This document shows positions 32,888 through 43,465 of a stretch of 64,000 nt of DNA, piece after piece. A program made the position numbers and the translations under genes. Each line of letters begins with the position of its first letter. Position 1 is the first letter of the stretch. This DNA comes from Myxococcus terminator_A. GTDB lineage: Bacteria; Myxococcota; Myxococcia; Myxococcales; Myxococcaceae. Where the stretch lies: positions 62,001 through 126,000 of the forward strand of contig JBLZWL010000089.1 of NCBI GenBank assembly GCA_049194865.1, read 5' to 3'. The notes under the pieces were generated by a model. The model was not told the DNA's origin and ran no database searches. It saw nothing but the letters and a program-made list of their open reading frames with translations.

Positions 32888-34039
32888 GTGATCTTCTTCA
32901 CCCGCCATTGCCCCGCGCCGACCGAGAGCCTCTACATGAGCGAGGCGCTCAACTCGGGGCACACCGAGGGAGATGGCCCCTTCACCCGTCGGGCGGCTCG
33001 CTTGCTGAGCGAGCTCACGGGTGGAGGACATGTGTTGCTGACACCCTCGGGAACGCACGCGCTGGAGCTCGCGGCGCTCGCCCTCGACGTGGGCCCCGAG
33101 GACGAGGTCGTCATGCCCTCGTACACGTTCTCCTCCACCGCGAACGCCTTCGCGCTGCGGGGCGCACGCCTGCGGTGGGCTGACATCGACCCGCGGACGT
33201 TCTCCATGGAAGCCGAGCAGCTCGAGGCCGCCTGGACGCCGCGCACCACCGTCGTGGTGACCATGCCCTATGGCGGGGTGAATCGAGACATGGAGCGCAT
33301 CGCGAGCATGTGCGCCGCGCGAGGTGTCCGACTGGTGGAGGATGCCGCCCACGCGCTCTTCGCGAACGTCGGAGGTCGCCCCTTCGGCAGCTTCGGCCAG
33401 CTCTCGGCGCTCTCCTTCCACCGGAGCAAGAATGTCTCGTGTGGCGAGGGCGGCGCGTTGCTCATCAGGGACCCTGCCCTGGCCGTGCGCGCGGAGACCC
33501 TTCGCGAGAAGGGCACGGACCGCTCGCGATTCCTGCGGGGAGAGGTGGACAAGTACACGTGGCAGGAGGCCGGTAGCAGCTTGCTCCTGTCGGACATCCT
33601 CGCGGCGGTGCTCACCGCGCAGTTGGAGTCCTCGCGGGACTCACAGCGTCACCGGATGGCCCTGTGGCGGCGATATGCCGAACTGCTGGAACCCGAAGGC
33701 GAGCGGCTGGGCCTGTCCTTCCAGCAGACACCCGCTGGAGCCGAACACCCGGCGCATGTCTTCGCGGTGCGACTGCCCGCGCAGGTTGATCGCGCGGCGT
33801 TGCTGAAGGACATGGCCGCCGAGGAGGTCCGGGTGGCCTCCCATTACGAGCCGCTCCATCTGTCGCCCTACCAGGCGCGCATCCGCCAGGGGGCGCCCGC
33901 GCCATCCCTGCCCGAAACCGAGTCCCTTGCTCCGCGACTGCTGCGCCTGCCCCTCCATGGGGGCATGACGTTGGAGGATGCGGACCATGCCGCCCGCGCG
34001 TTCGTGCGCTGCCTCGAGCGAGAGGCACAAGCACGGTGA
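32888..34039 (+). CDS. wecE: WecE/RffA-like dTDP-4-oxo-6-deoxyglucose aminotransferase
   Basis: 383 residues. PLP-dependent DegT/DnrJ/EryC1 fold, clearly closest to E. coli WecE: shared blocks include DGPFTRRAARLL, LLTPSGTHALELAAL, EDAAHA, SFHRSKNVSCGEGGA with the PLP Lys, REKGTDRSRFLRGEVDKYTWQ and LLRLPLHGGMT. WecE makes dTDP-4-amino-4,6-dideoxygalactose. The GTG at 32888 aligns with the WecE start (MIFFTRHC against MIPFNAPP); it gives 383 residues against 376 in E. coli. First of four overlapping genes to 36682. Confidence 0.92.
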   Translation: MIFFTRHCPAPTESLYMSEALNSGHTEGDGPFTRRAARLLSELTGGGHVLLTPSGTHALELAALALDVGPEDEVVMPSYTFSSTANAFALRGARLRWADIDPRTFSMEAEQLEAAWTPRTTVVVTMPYGGVNRDMERIASMCAARGVRLVEDAAHALFANVGGRPFGSFGQLSALSFHRSKNVSCGEGGALLIRDPALAVRAETLREKGTDRSRFLRGEVDKYTWQEAGSSLLLSDILAAVLTAQLESSRDSQRHRMALWRRYAELLEPEGERLGLSFQQTPAGAEHPAHVFAVRLPAQVDRAALLKDMAAEEVRVASHYEPLHLSPYQARIRQGAPAPSLPETESLAPRLLRLPLHGGMTLEDADHAARAFVRCLEREAQAR

Positions 34040-35034
34040 GCCCGGCTGCCCCAGCACGAAATGAACCTCGAGAAGAAGGGGTCCTCTACTCCTTCGTCGT
34101 GCCCATCTACAACGACGGCGAGCTGGCGGCCGACTTCGCGGCGGAGTTCGAGCGGGTGTTTCAGAAGCACCTCGACCGTGCGGACATCACGGGCCGCGTC
34201 GAGCTGCTCTTCGTGGACGACGGCAGCCGCAATGCATCCGTGCGGTTCCTGGTGGAGCAGGTGGTGCCACGGTTCGCGTTCGTCCGGGTCATCGAGCTGA
34301 GCCGCAACTTCGGCCAGCATGTGGCGCTCTCCTGTGGCTACCAGCATGCCCGAGGCCAGTACGTGGGCATGCTCAACGTGGACATGGAGGACCCACCCGA
34401 CCAGATTCCCCTGCTCCTGAGCGTGCTGGAGCGCGACGAAGCAGACATCGTCCACGGCCAATACCAGGTGCGCGATGTGACGTGGCTCAACAAGCTGACG
34501 TCGCGCGGGTTCAACTCGGTGCTCAACTGGCTAACGGGCTATGCGGTGCCACAGGACAGCGCCACGCTGCGCATCATGAACAGGCGCTTCCTGAATGCGT
34601 ACAACGCCTTGACGGAGAAGAGCCGCTACATTCCAGGGTTGGAGTTCTGGCTGGGCTTCCGCCATGCCTATGTCCCCATGCGGCATCAGCGACGCACACA
34701 GGGGCGCTCCAGCTACAACTTCCGGCGCCGCCTGCGCATGGCCCTGGAGACCATCATCTCCTTCTCCGACCTGCCGCTGAAGATGGCCGCCGCGGTGGGA
34801 ATGGTCATCGCGCTTCTGGGCCTGCTCATGGCGCTGTTCCTGGTCATCAGCAAGCTGTTCTTCGTGGACTACAGAGCGGGCTACACGTCCACCATCGCCA
34901 TCACCGTGTTCCTGGGAGGCATCCAGATTTTCGTGGTCGGCCTGGCGAGCCTCTACATCGGCCGCGTCCTGCGCGAGGTCCAGGGCCGCCCCCTCTACAT
35001 CGTCCGACAGATATACGAGGAGCCACAGGAATGA
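34036..35034 (+). CDS. GT2 polyprenyl-phosphate glycosyltransferase
   Basis: 332 residues. GT-A fold of the DPM1/GtrB/ArnC type: SFVVPIYND, FVDDGS, ELSRNFGQHVALSCGY, and the metal site NVDMEDPPDQ. Two C-terminal membrane helices (about 255-278 and 292-315). These enzymes charge undecaprenyl phosphate with a nucleotide sugar on the cytoplasmic face. The GTG start overlaps the wecE stop (GTGA), so the two are translationally coupled. Confidence 0.92.
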   Translation: MSPAAPARNEPREEGVLYSFVVPIYNDGELAADFAAEFERVFQKHLDRADITGRVELLFVDDGSRNASVRFLVEQVVPRFAFVRVIELSRNFGQHVALSCGYQHARGQYVGMLNVDMEDPPDQIPLLLSVLERDEADIVHGQYQVRDVTWLNKLTSRGFNSVLNWLTGYAVPQDSATLRIMNRRFLNAYNALTEKSRYIPGLEFWLGFRHAYVPMRHQRRTQGRSSYNFRRRLRMALETIISFSDLPLKMAAAVGMVIALLGLLMALFLVISKLFFVDYRAGYTSTIAITVFLGGIQIFVVGLASLYIGRVLREVQGRPLYIVRQIYEEPQE

Positions 35035-35828
35035 CCGCCGCCCGCGTCCTCCGAAATCCCTCTCCCGCTGAAGTCCGCGAGCACATCGAACAGGAGGGCT
35101 ACGTCGTCATCGAAGGCGTGATGCCCCCGGACTTCGTCGCACGCGCACGCGTGGAGATGGCCGAGGCGATTCGGAAGGAAGAAGCCTGGCATGAAGGTCG
35201 CCCCTACCGGGACCAGAACATGGTGCTGCTGTGCGCCCTGTATGGCGGCGCGTTCTGGAGCCTCTTCGACCTCGAGCCGGTGATGGCGCCCTTCGAGTCC
35301 GTCATGGGGCCTGGCTGCACCGTGTACGCCTATACCTCGTCCTCCATGCCGCCCGGACAGGGGAACTACTCCACGCGCATCCATGTGGATTGCCCGCGCC
35401 TCATCCCCGGCTACGTCACGAACATGGGGGCAACCCTCCTGGTGGACGACTTCACCGAGGAGAATGGCGCCACCTGGTTCCTGCCGGGCTCCCACACCCG
35501 TGCCGAGGCACCGGATGAGGACGTGTTCCACGCCCAGGGGCTGCGCCTCATCGCGCCAGCCGGCAGTGGCTTCTTCTTCAATGCACGACTCTGGCACGCG
35601 GGGGGACAGAACCAGTCCCACCAGTGGCGCCACGCGCTCACGCTCAACATGTGCCGCCCGTACATGAAGCAGCGCATCGACATCCCGCGAGCCCTCGCCC
35701 ACCTGGACTTGAGCGACATGTCGCGACGAGCCCGACAGAAGCTGGGCTTCCTCGCGCAGGTTCCCGCCTCTCTCGACGAGTATTACGCGCCCCCCTCGCA
35801 GCGGAAGTTTCAGCAGGAGACCGAGTAG
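35031..35828 (+). CDS. Phytanoyl-CoA dioxygenase (PhyH)-family oxygenase
   Basis: 265 residues. Fe(II)/2-oxoglutarate oxygenase fold. The HxD pair is in TRIHVDCPR (about residue 119) and the distal His in ARLWHAGGQ, with the 2-oxoglutarate Arg probably in QWRHALTLN. VVIEGVMPPDFV near the N-terminus is typical of the family. Starts at the ATG overlapping the GT2 stop. Likely hydroxylates a sugar or lipid intermediate in this block; substrate unknown. Confidence 0.88.
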   Translation: MTAARVLRNPSPAEVREHIEQEGYVVIEGVMPPDFVARARVEMAEAIRKEEAWHEGRPYRDQNMVLLCALYGGAFWSLFDLEPVMAPFESVMGPGCTVYAYTSSSMPPGQGNYSTRIHVDCPRLIPGYVTNMGATLLVDDFTEENGATWFLPGSHTRAEAPDEDVFHAQGLRLIAPAGSGFFFNARLWHAGGQNQSHQWRHALTLNMCRPYMKQRIDIPRALAHLDLSDMSRRARQKLGFLAQVPASLDEYYAPPSQRKFQQETE

Positions 35829-36682
35829 TGACCACGGCAAAGAACGACCAGGTGATCGCGGCCAACATCGAGGTGCACTCGCGCCTGGCTGCCATCTACG
35901 AGACGACAGAGCCACACTTCCGCCCGGAGAACGTCAGCTTCGTGGAGGGGAAGCTGCGGGAGCTGTCTTCACGAGTCCAGGCCCGTCGCTTGTTGGACCT
36001 GGGCTGCGGGACGGGCTTCATCATCCGCATCGCCCGCCAGTTCATCCCGGAGATTCATGGCGTGGACGTCACCGCGGCCATGCTCGCTCAGGTGGACCGC
36101 TCCGGACCCGCGACCATCCACCTCCACCAGCACGACACGGGCACCTATCCGGTGGAGCCCGGCACCTTCGACATGGTGACGGCGTACTCGTTCCTCCACC
36201 ACCTCTACGACGTGGCCCCCACGCTGCGCACCGCCGCCAAGGCGCTGCGCTCGGGGGGCTGCTTCTACGCGGACCTGGACCCGAACTTCTACTTCTGGCA
36301 GCAGATTGAAGGCCTGGAGCGGACTGGGGACTACGCGCCCGTGGTGCGCCGCGAAATCGAGGCCGTCGCGCACAAGGACGAGGAGATGCAGCGCACCTAC
36401 GGCATCAACGCGGAGGTCTTCAGCCATGCGGAGTACGGCAAGGACTTCCTGGGCGGCTTCCGCGAAGAGGTGCTGCGCGAGCAGCTCCTGGAGGCGGGCT
36501 TCGCCCGGGTGGACTTCCACTACTACTGGTTCCTGGGACAGGCCTCCCTCGTCAACGCGCCGGGCACGTCCACCGAGGAGCGCCTGCGCAACGCCGCCCT
36601 GGTGGAGGAGACGCTGCGCGCGGCGATGCCGCTCTCCCGGCCCCTCTACAAGTACGTGGGCTTCACCGCGGTGAAGGCATAG
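35828..36682 (+). CDS. Class I SAM-dependent methyltransferase
   Basis: 284 residues. Rossmann motif I LLDLGCGTGFIIRIA (about residues 49-63), motif II GVDVTAAML, motif IV DMVTAYSFLHHL, and a long C-terminal extension. Starts with GTG at 35828, sharing its G with the stop codon of the PhyH gene. Probably modifies the same sugar or lipid substrate. The final 20 bases overlap the oppositely oriented WbqC gene. Confidence 0.9.
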   Translation: MTTAKNDQVIAANIEVHSRLAAIYETTEPHFRPENVSFVEGKLRELSSRVQARRLLDLGCGTGFIIRIARQFIPEIHGVDVTAAMLAQVDRSGPATIHLHQHDTGTYPVEPGTFDMVTAYSFLHHLYDVAPTLRTAAKALRSGGCFYADLDPNFYFWQQIEGLERTGDYAPVVRREIEAVAHKDEEMQRTYGINAEVFSHAEYGKDFLGGFREEVLREQLLEAGFARVDFHYYWFLGQASLVNAPGTSTEERLRNAALVEETLRAAMPLSRPLYKYVGFTAVKA

Positions 36683-37376
36683 CCACGGGCGGCTCGCGCC
36701 AGCCCCAGATGTAACGGGGCGCATCCGGCCCGACGTTCAGGAGGAGGTCCACGACACTCACCTCGTGGACGAAGGGCGGATGCGGCTGCGGGTACTCAGG
36801 ATAGCCGCTGTAGTCGAAGTACGTCAGGCGGATGCCCGCGGCCTCGAACACCGCGGGGTCCAGGTACGCCCTGGCCGCCGGGCCCGAGACATACTCGGTG
36901 GTCCCCAGCTGCCGCAGCAGCCCCATCAGGCGCTCGCCCTTCTGCCCTTCCAGGGACAGCTCGCGCGAGTCCCGGAAGGGGGTGGAGATGCCCAGCTCGC
37001 CTGACAGCTGGCGGATGAGGTGCTGGTTCAGCTCGGACAGATGCGTCCAGGTGCGCCCCAGCAACGCGTCCTTCAGCAGGGGCTCGTAGCGAGACCAGAA
37101 GGGCGCGGCCCTGTAGTTCTGCCGGAGGATGTCGAAGTGACGCTCGGCCCAACGCGGGTCCGTCATGGACACTTCGCAGATGAGCCGGTGGATGTGGGAG
37201 CCCACGGGGACCGACAGCCACTCCGGTCCTCGTGAAGTCTTGATGCGGTTGCGGTGACGCCAGTCGTTCTTGGTGAACTGCACGTCGTCGTAGAAGACGA
37301 ACACATCCACCGCGTGGATGATGTCGAAGTAGCCCTTCCAGGGCAGGTAGTTGGACTGGAGAACGGCCACCTTCAC
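36663..37376 (-). CDS. WbqC-like family protein
   Basis: 237 residues of the WbqC family found in O-antigen and capsule loci: MKVAVLQSNYLPWKGYFD, FYDDVQFTKNDWRHRNRIK and WLSVPVG are the signature blocks. The biochemical role of the family is not firmly known. The GTG start overlaps the GNAT stop (GTGA). Read on the same strand as pilR, in the direction away from it. Confidence 0.9.
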   Translation of the reverse strand: MKVAVLQSNYLPWKGYFDIIHAVDVFVFYDDVQFTKNDWRHRNRIKTSRGPEWLSVPVGSHIHRLICEVSMTDPRWAERHFDILRQNYRAAPFWSRYEPLLKDALLGRTWTHLSELNQHLIRQLSGELGISTPFRDSRELSLEGQKGERLMGLLRQLGTTEYVSGPAARAYLDPAVFEAAGIRLTYFDYSGYPEYPQPHPPFVHEVSVVDLLLNVGPDAPRYIWGWREPPVAMPSPR

Positions 37377-37936
37377 GGGCTCAGCTCCTCACCACCGCGC
37401 GGATTCCGAGCGTGAAACTCGGAGGCCAGCACGCCCATGTAGATGGCCTCCACCCGTCGCCCCGCGAGGAGGAACTCCCCCCGCAGTCGACCTTCCTCCT
37501 GGAAGCCCAGCACCGTGTACATGCGGCGCGCGGCCTCATTCTCCGCATGGACGGTCAGCCACACCTTGTACAGGCCCAGCTGCTCGAAGGCATGCGCCAG
37601 CGCCAGTCGCACCGCGGCCTGGCCCACGCCCCGGCCCCTGCAGGAAGACTCCCCCACGTAGATGGACAGCCTCACCGTCGACAGATGGGAGTCCAGGCGG
37701 TCCAGCACCACGTTGCCCACATGAGCGTCGCCTTCCAGAATCGCGAAGGGAAACATGCCACTTCCGCGCTCCAAGGCCTGGGCAATCCAGCCTTGCGTCC
37801 GCTCGAGGGACGGCGTGGCGCGGATGCCCACGCCCAGCCGCACCTCCGGGTCCTCCATCCAGCGGAACATCGCCGGCGCATGCTCGAGTGACAACGGGAC
37901 AAGCCGCACGTCGGGACGAGTCACGCTCACGCCCAT
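37373..37936 (-). CDS. GNAT acetyltransferase, RimJ/RimL or sugar-N-acetyltransferase type
   Basis: 187 residues, GNAT fold: beta-alpha N-terminus VRLVPLSLEHAPAMFRWM, acetyl-CoA loop SCRGRGVGQAAVRLAL (about residues 95-110), and VWLTVHAENEAARRMYTVLGFQEEGRLR at the C-terminus. Proteins of this class include sugar N-acetyltransferases in surface-glycan loci (PseH, for example), so it could acetylate the amino sugar made by the WecE-like enzyme. It begins 13 bases after the pilR stop on the same strand. Confidence 0.88.
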   Translation of the reverse strand: MGVSVTRPDVRLVPLSLEHAPAMFRWMEDPEVRLGVGIRATPSLERTQGWIAQALERGSGMFPFAILEGDAHVGNVVLDRLDSHLSTVRLSIYVGESSCRGRGVGQAAVRLALAHAFEQLGLYKVWLTVHAENEAARRMYTVLGFQEEGRLRGEFLLAGRRVEAIYMGVLASEFHARNPRGGEELSP

Positions 37937-37949
37937 GGGGCGCTCCTGC

Positions 37950-39392
<1,443 letters not shown>

Positions 39393-39397
39393 TGTCG

Positions 39398-41014
39398 TCA
39401 CAGCGGCAACCCCACGACGAACTCCGTTCCCTCGGTCGGGTCCGAGCGCACGCGGATGGACCCGCCATGCGCGCGGACGATGGAGTGCGCGGTCGACAGC
39501 CCCAGGCCCGTGCCTCCGTCCCGCGTGGTGAAGAACGGCTCGAACAGGTGGCCCATCATCTCCTCGGTGATGCTTCCCGCCGAGTCCCACACGCGAATCT
39601 GCGCCTCCTTCTCACTTCTCGCCAGCCCCACCCGCACCTCCCCCTTCGGCCCCGCCGCCTGGAAGCCGTTGCGCACCAGGTTGATGAGCACCTGCCTCAG
39701 CTGGTCCGGGTCCACCGCGGCCATCAACCGCTCCTGCGCGGACACCTCCACCCGCACGTCCCGCGCCAGCGGATCCGCCCTCAACATGTCCACCGTCTCC
39801 GCCAGGAGCGCGTCCAGCGGCACCTCGCGGCGCACCGGCTCCGGAGGCCTCGCGAAGCGCAGGAAGTCCTCCACCAGCCGCGCCAGCCGGTCCGACTCGC
39901 GCACCAGGATGTTGGTGAGCTTCACCACCACCACGTCCCGCGAGCACTCCTGCGCCAGCAGCTGCGCGGAGCCTCGCATCGCCGCCAGCGGGTTGCGCAG
40001 CTCGTGCGCCAGCTGCGCGGAGAGGGCCCCCAGGCTCGCCAGCCGGTCCGAGCGCTCCAGGTCCTCCTCCATCCGCCGCAGCTCCGTCAAATCCTGGAAG
40101 ACGATGAGCAGCGCGCCCTGCTCACCCTCCAGCGGCGTCACGGACAACCCGAGGATGATGCGCCGACGGCCCCCGTCCGTGCCCACCATCAGCTCGCCCC
40201 GCGCCGAGCGCGGCGCCAACCCCGACACGCCGGGGAGCAGCGACTCCAGCGGCTGCCCCGCGCCGACCTCGTCCTCCAGTTGGAGGATGCCGCGCGCGGC
40301 GACGTTGACGTACGTGACGCGCTTCTGGCTGTCACAGGTGATGAGCCCCGAGGGCATGGAGGAGAGGATCTGCTGCTGCAGCCCTCCCAGCCTGCGCAGG
40401 TCCGCCTCGCGCGCGGACAGCGCGCCACCCGTCGCGGAGAGCTGCCGGGACAGGTAGCCCGCCAGCACGGCGATGAGCGCCAGCGCCAGCAGGTTGCTGC
40501 CCAGCACGAAGAAGCCCCGGCTGGACAAGAGCGGCCCCAAGGGCGCGACGTCCAACAGCCGCTGCATCACCACCAGCCCGGCGAAGCACACCGCCGCTGC
40601 CGCCGCCACCCAGAGCGCGCCCCGCCAGTCCAGCACCACCGCGGCGCCGATGACGGCCAAACTGTAGAGGAACGTCAGCGGGGAGTCGGAACCACCGCTC
40701 AGGTACACCAGGCCCGTGGCGATGGCGACGTCGCCCAGCACCTGCACCCACGCGTCCAGCCGCCCGGCCTTCTCCCGCCGCAGCCGGATGCCCACCACCA
40801 CAGTGGAGATGTACGCGGCGACGATGACGGAGAGGGAGAGGGAGTCCGCCCGGCTCGGCTCCTCCAGGGGCTGGAGCAGCAGGCGACCCACGGTGATGAC
40901 CAGCGACAGGCTCGCGGCCACCGTCCGGAACAACACCAGCCAGACCAGGCGCGCGCGGAGCCTCTCGGCTTCGTCCGCGCGCGCCCTGGCGACAGCGGAG
41001 CTACTTGATGGCAC
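39398..41014 (-). CDS. pilS: PilS sensor histidine kinase
   Basis: About 538 residues. Six membrane helices in the first 200 residues, a PAS domain (about 215-315), HisKA with LAHELRNPLAAM and the HATPase domain (NGFQAAG, GTGLGLST). The topology agrees with PilS sensors that read pilin in the membrane. No ATG lies near the pilC stop: the GTG at 41014 overlaps pilC by 14 bases; TTG at 41020 or GTG at 41059 are possible alternatives. Confidence 0.9.
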   Translation of the reverse strand: MPSSSSAVARARADEAERLRARLVWLVLFRTVAASLSLVITVGRLLLQPLEEPSRADSLSLSVIVAAYISTVVVGIRLRREKAGRLDAWVQVLGDVAIATGLVYLSGGSDSPLTFLYSLAVIGAAVVLDWRGALWVAAAAAVCFAGLVVMQRLLDVAPLGPLLSSRGFFVLGSNLLALALIAVLAGYLSRQLSATGGALSAREADLRRLGGLQQQILSSMPSGLITCDSQKRVTYVNVAARGILQLEDEVGAGQPLESLLPGVSGLAPRSARGELMVGTDGGRRRIILGLSVTPLEGEQGALLIVFQDLTELRRMEEDLERSDRLASLGALSAQLAHELRNPLAAMRGSAQLLAQECSRDVVVVKLTNILVRESDRLARLVEDFLRFARPPEPVRREVPLDALLAETVDMLRADPLARDVRVEVSAQERLMAAVDPDQLRQVLINLVRNGFQAAGPKGEVRVGLARSEKEAQIRVWDSAGSITEEMMGHLFEPFFTTRDGGTGLGLSTAHSIVRAHGGSIRVRSDPTEGTEFVVGLPL

Positions 41015-42254
41015 CGGCAATGGAGAAGATGGGCAGGTACATGGCGATGAGGAAGCCACCGACCACGCCGCCGAGGAACACCATCAACAGGGGCTCAATC
41101 ATGGCCGTCAGCGCGCCGACGGCCGTGTCCACTTCGTCGTCGTAGAAGTCGGCGATCTTGTTGAGCATGGTGTCCATGGCGCCCGTCGCTTCACCGACGC
41201 CAATCATCTGCACCACCATGGACGGGAACACCTTCGTCTCGAGCAGCGGACCGGCGATGTTCTTGCCTTCGGAGATCTTGCTGCGCACGTAGTAGATGGC
41301 CTCTTCCACCGTGCGGTTACCGGCCGTCTTCGCCGTCACGTCGAGCGCGTCGAGGATGGGCACGCCCGAGGAGATCATCGTGCCCAGCGTGCGCGTGAAG
41401 CGCGCCACGGCCACCTTGCGGAGCACCGGGCCGAACAGCGGCACACTCAGGAAGACCTTGTCCCAGAACTTGCGGCCCCTGGGCTGCCTGTAGCTCCAGG
41501 TGAAGGAGACGACGATCGCGGTGATGATGCTGATGACGTGCAGCCAGTACGCCTCCGCCCAGGCGGACAGGTCCACGACGAACTGGGTGGGCGCGGGCAG
41601 CGCCGAGCCGAAGTCCGCGAACATGGCCGCGAAGACGGGCGTCACCTTGAGGAGCAGCAGCGCCGTCACGCCGATGGCCACCAGGATGACGATGATGGGA
41701 TAGGTCATCGCGCCCTTGACCTTGCGCTTGAGCTTCTCCGCCTTCTCCCGGTAGGCCGCCAGACGGTTGAGGATGGTGTCGAGGATACCGCCGACCTCAC
41801 CGGCCGCGCAGAGCTGGATGTAGAGCTCGTCGAAGACCTTGGGGTGCTCCTTGAGCGCATCCGCGAAGGTGCTGCCCTGCTCCACCTTGCCCTTGATGGC
41901 CAGCACCACCTTCTTGAAGGCGGGGTTGTCCATCTGGTTGGCGAGGATGTCCAAGCACTGCACCAGGGGGAGACCCGCGTCGATCATCGTCGCGAACTGG
42001 CGCGTGAAGACGAGGATGTCCTTGCCGGTGACGCCGCCGAAGCCCGGGATGGAGATTTCGCCGTCCAGCGCGCTCTTCTTGCGCACCTTGACGGGATTGA
42101 GGCCCAGGGACTTCAGACGGGCGTTGACGGCCTCGCTGTCCGAGGCCTCCATCTCGCCCTTCTTCGTCTCCCCGCTCTTGGTCTTCGCCTCCCAGAGGAA
42201 CTGGGCGGTGTTCTTCTTGGAAGCTGTTGCCTTCTGGACTGCCGGTGCTGCCAT
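41001..42254 (-). CDS. pilC: Type IV pilus inner-membrane platform protein PilC
   Basis: 417 residues. GspF fold: two homologous cytoplasmic helical domains (FTRQFATMIDAGLPLVQCLDIL and FTRTLGTMISSGVPILDALDV), three membrane helices (about 195-220, 245-265 and 385-410). PilC couples PilB and PilT to the rod of pilins. Ends overlap pilS. Starts 57 bases after pilT, with GTGC context; ATG at 42254. Confidence 0.97.
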   Translation of the reverse strand: MAAPAVQKATASKKNTAQFLWEAKTKSGETKKGEMEASDSEAVNARLKSLGLNPVKVRKKSALDGEISIPGFGGVTGKDILVFTRQFATMIDAGLPLVQCLDILANQMDNPAFKKVVLAIKGKVEQGSTFADALKEHPKVFDELYIQLCAAGEVGGILDTILNRLAAYREKAEKLKRKVKGAMTYPIIVILVAIGVTALLLLKVTPVFAAMFADFGSALPAPTQFVVDLSAWAEAYWLHVISIITAIVVSFTWSYRQPRGRKFWDKVFLSVPLFGPVLRKVAVARFTRTLGTMISSGVPILDALDVTAKTAGNRTVEEAIYYVRSKISEGKNIAGPLLETKVFPSMVVQMIGVGEATGAMDTMLNKIADFYDDEVDTAVGALTAMIEPLLMVFLGGVVGGFLIAMYLPIFSIAGAIK

Positions 42255-42311
42255 GAGCTCGACCTCCGCGGACGCCGCGCGAGTCTAACCGCTGAATCTC
42301 AAAACCAGGAA

Positions 42312-43427
42312 CTAACGACCCGCCGCTCCTCCGGCTGGCCGCTGGGCCCCCGGTATCCCACCACCACCCGTGGCGAGGATGTTGCGCAGCTCTTCCGGGT
42401 CGCTGGAACGCCCGAAGGCCTCGTCCTGGGTGATGAGCCGGCGCAAGAGGAGCGCCGCCAGGGCCTGATTGAAGGTCTGCATGCCGTACTTGGCCTGACC
42501 CACCTGCATGGACGAGTAGATCTGATGGACCTTGTCCTCGCGGATGAGGTTCCGGATGGCGGGGTTGGGAATCATGACCTCCAGGGCGAGGATGCGGCCC
42601 GGACCGCCCGCCTTGGCCACCAGCGCCTGGCTCATCACGCCCTCCAGCACGAAGGAGAGCTGGGCGCGCACCTGCGGCTGCTGGTACGGGGGGAACACGT
42701 CCAGGACGCGGTTGATGGTCTGCACCGCGCTGTTGGTGTGGAGCGTCGCGTAGCAGATGTGGCCCGTCTCGGCGATGGTGAGCGCGGCCTCAATCGTTTC
42801 GAGGTCGCGCAACTCGCCCACCAGCACGATGTCCGGGTCCTGGCGCAGGATGTACTTGAGGGCCGTCTTGAAGTTGCGCGTATCCGCACCGACCTCGCGC
42901 TGATTGACGAGGCAGTTCTTGTGCGGGTGCAGATACTCGATGGGGTCCTCGATGGTCATGATGTGCTCATGACGCTCGGTGTTGATCTTGTCGATCATCG
43001 AGGCCAGCGTGGTGGACTTGCCCGAGCCCGTGGGTCCCGTCACCAGGATGAGGCCGCGCGGCTTCTTCACCAGCTCCGCCACGATGTTCGGCAGACCCAG
43101 TTCCTGGAAGGTCAGGATCTTGAAGGGAATGGTGCGGAAGGCGCCGGCCACCGCGCCACGCTGCATGAAGATGTTGGCGCGAAAGCGCGACAACCCCTTC
43201 ACGCCGAAGGACAAGTCCAGCTCGTTGTCCTCCTCGAACTTGTGCTTCTGGGCGTCCGTGAGGATGGAGTAGCAGAGCTGCTTGGTCTCCACGGGCGTCA
43301 GCGGCGCCGTCTTCAAGGGGACGAGCTCGCCGTCCACGCGCAATTGCGGCGGCGAACCGGTGGTGATGTGGAGGTCGGAAGCGCCCTTCTCGACCATCGC
43401 CTTGAGGAGCTGGTGCAGGTTGGCCAC
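42312..43427 (-). CDS. pilT: Type IV pilus retraction ATPase PilT
   Basis: 371 residues. Walker A TGPTGSGKSTT, His boxes (HIMTIEDPIEYLH), Walker B LVGELRDLETIEAAL and the PilT-specific AIRNLIREDK near residue 285 required for retraction. Hexameric, cytoplasmic, acts opposite PilB at PilC. Starts with GTG at 43427, 38 bases after pilB. Confidence 0.98.
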   Translation of the reverse strand: MANLHQLLKAMVEKGASDLHITTGSPPQLRVDGELVPLKTAPLTPVETKQLCYSILTDAQKHKFEEDNELDLSFGVKGLSRFRANIFMQRGAVAGAFRTIPFKILTFQELGLPNIVAELVKKPRGLILVTGPTGSGKSTTLASMIDKINTERHEHIMTIEDPIEYLHPHKNCLVNQREVGADTRNFKTALKYILRQDPDIVLVGELRDLETIEAALTIAETGHICYATLHTNSAVQTINRVLDVFPPYQQPQVRAQLSFVLEGVMSQALVAKAGGPGRILALEVMIPNPAIRNLIREDKVHQIYSSMQVGQAKYGMQTFNQALAALLLRRLITQDEAFGRSSDPEELRNILATGGGGIPGAQRPAGGAAGR

Positions 43428-43465
43428 GGTGGGGGTGTCCTTCGGTGAGGCTGGGGAGGGGGTGA

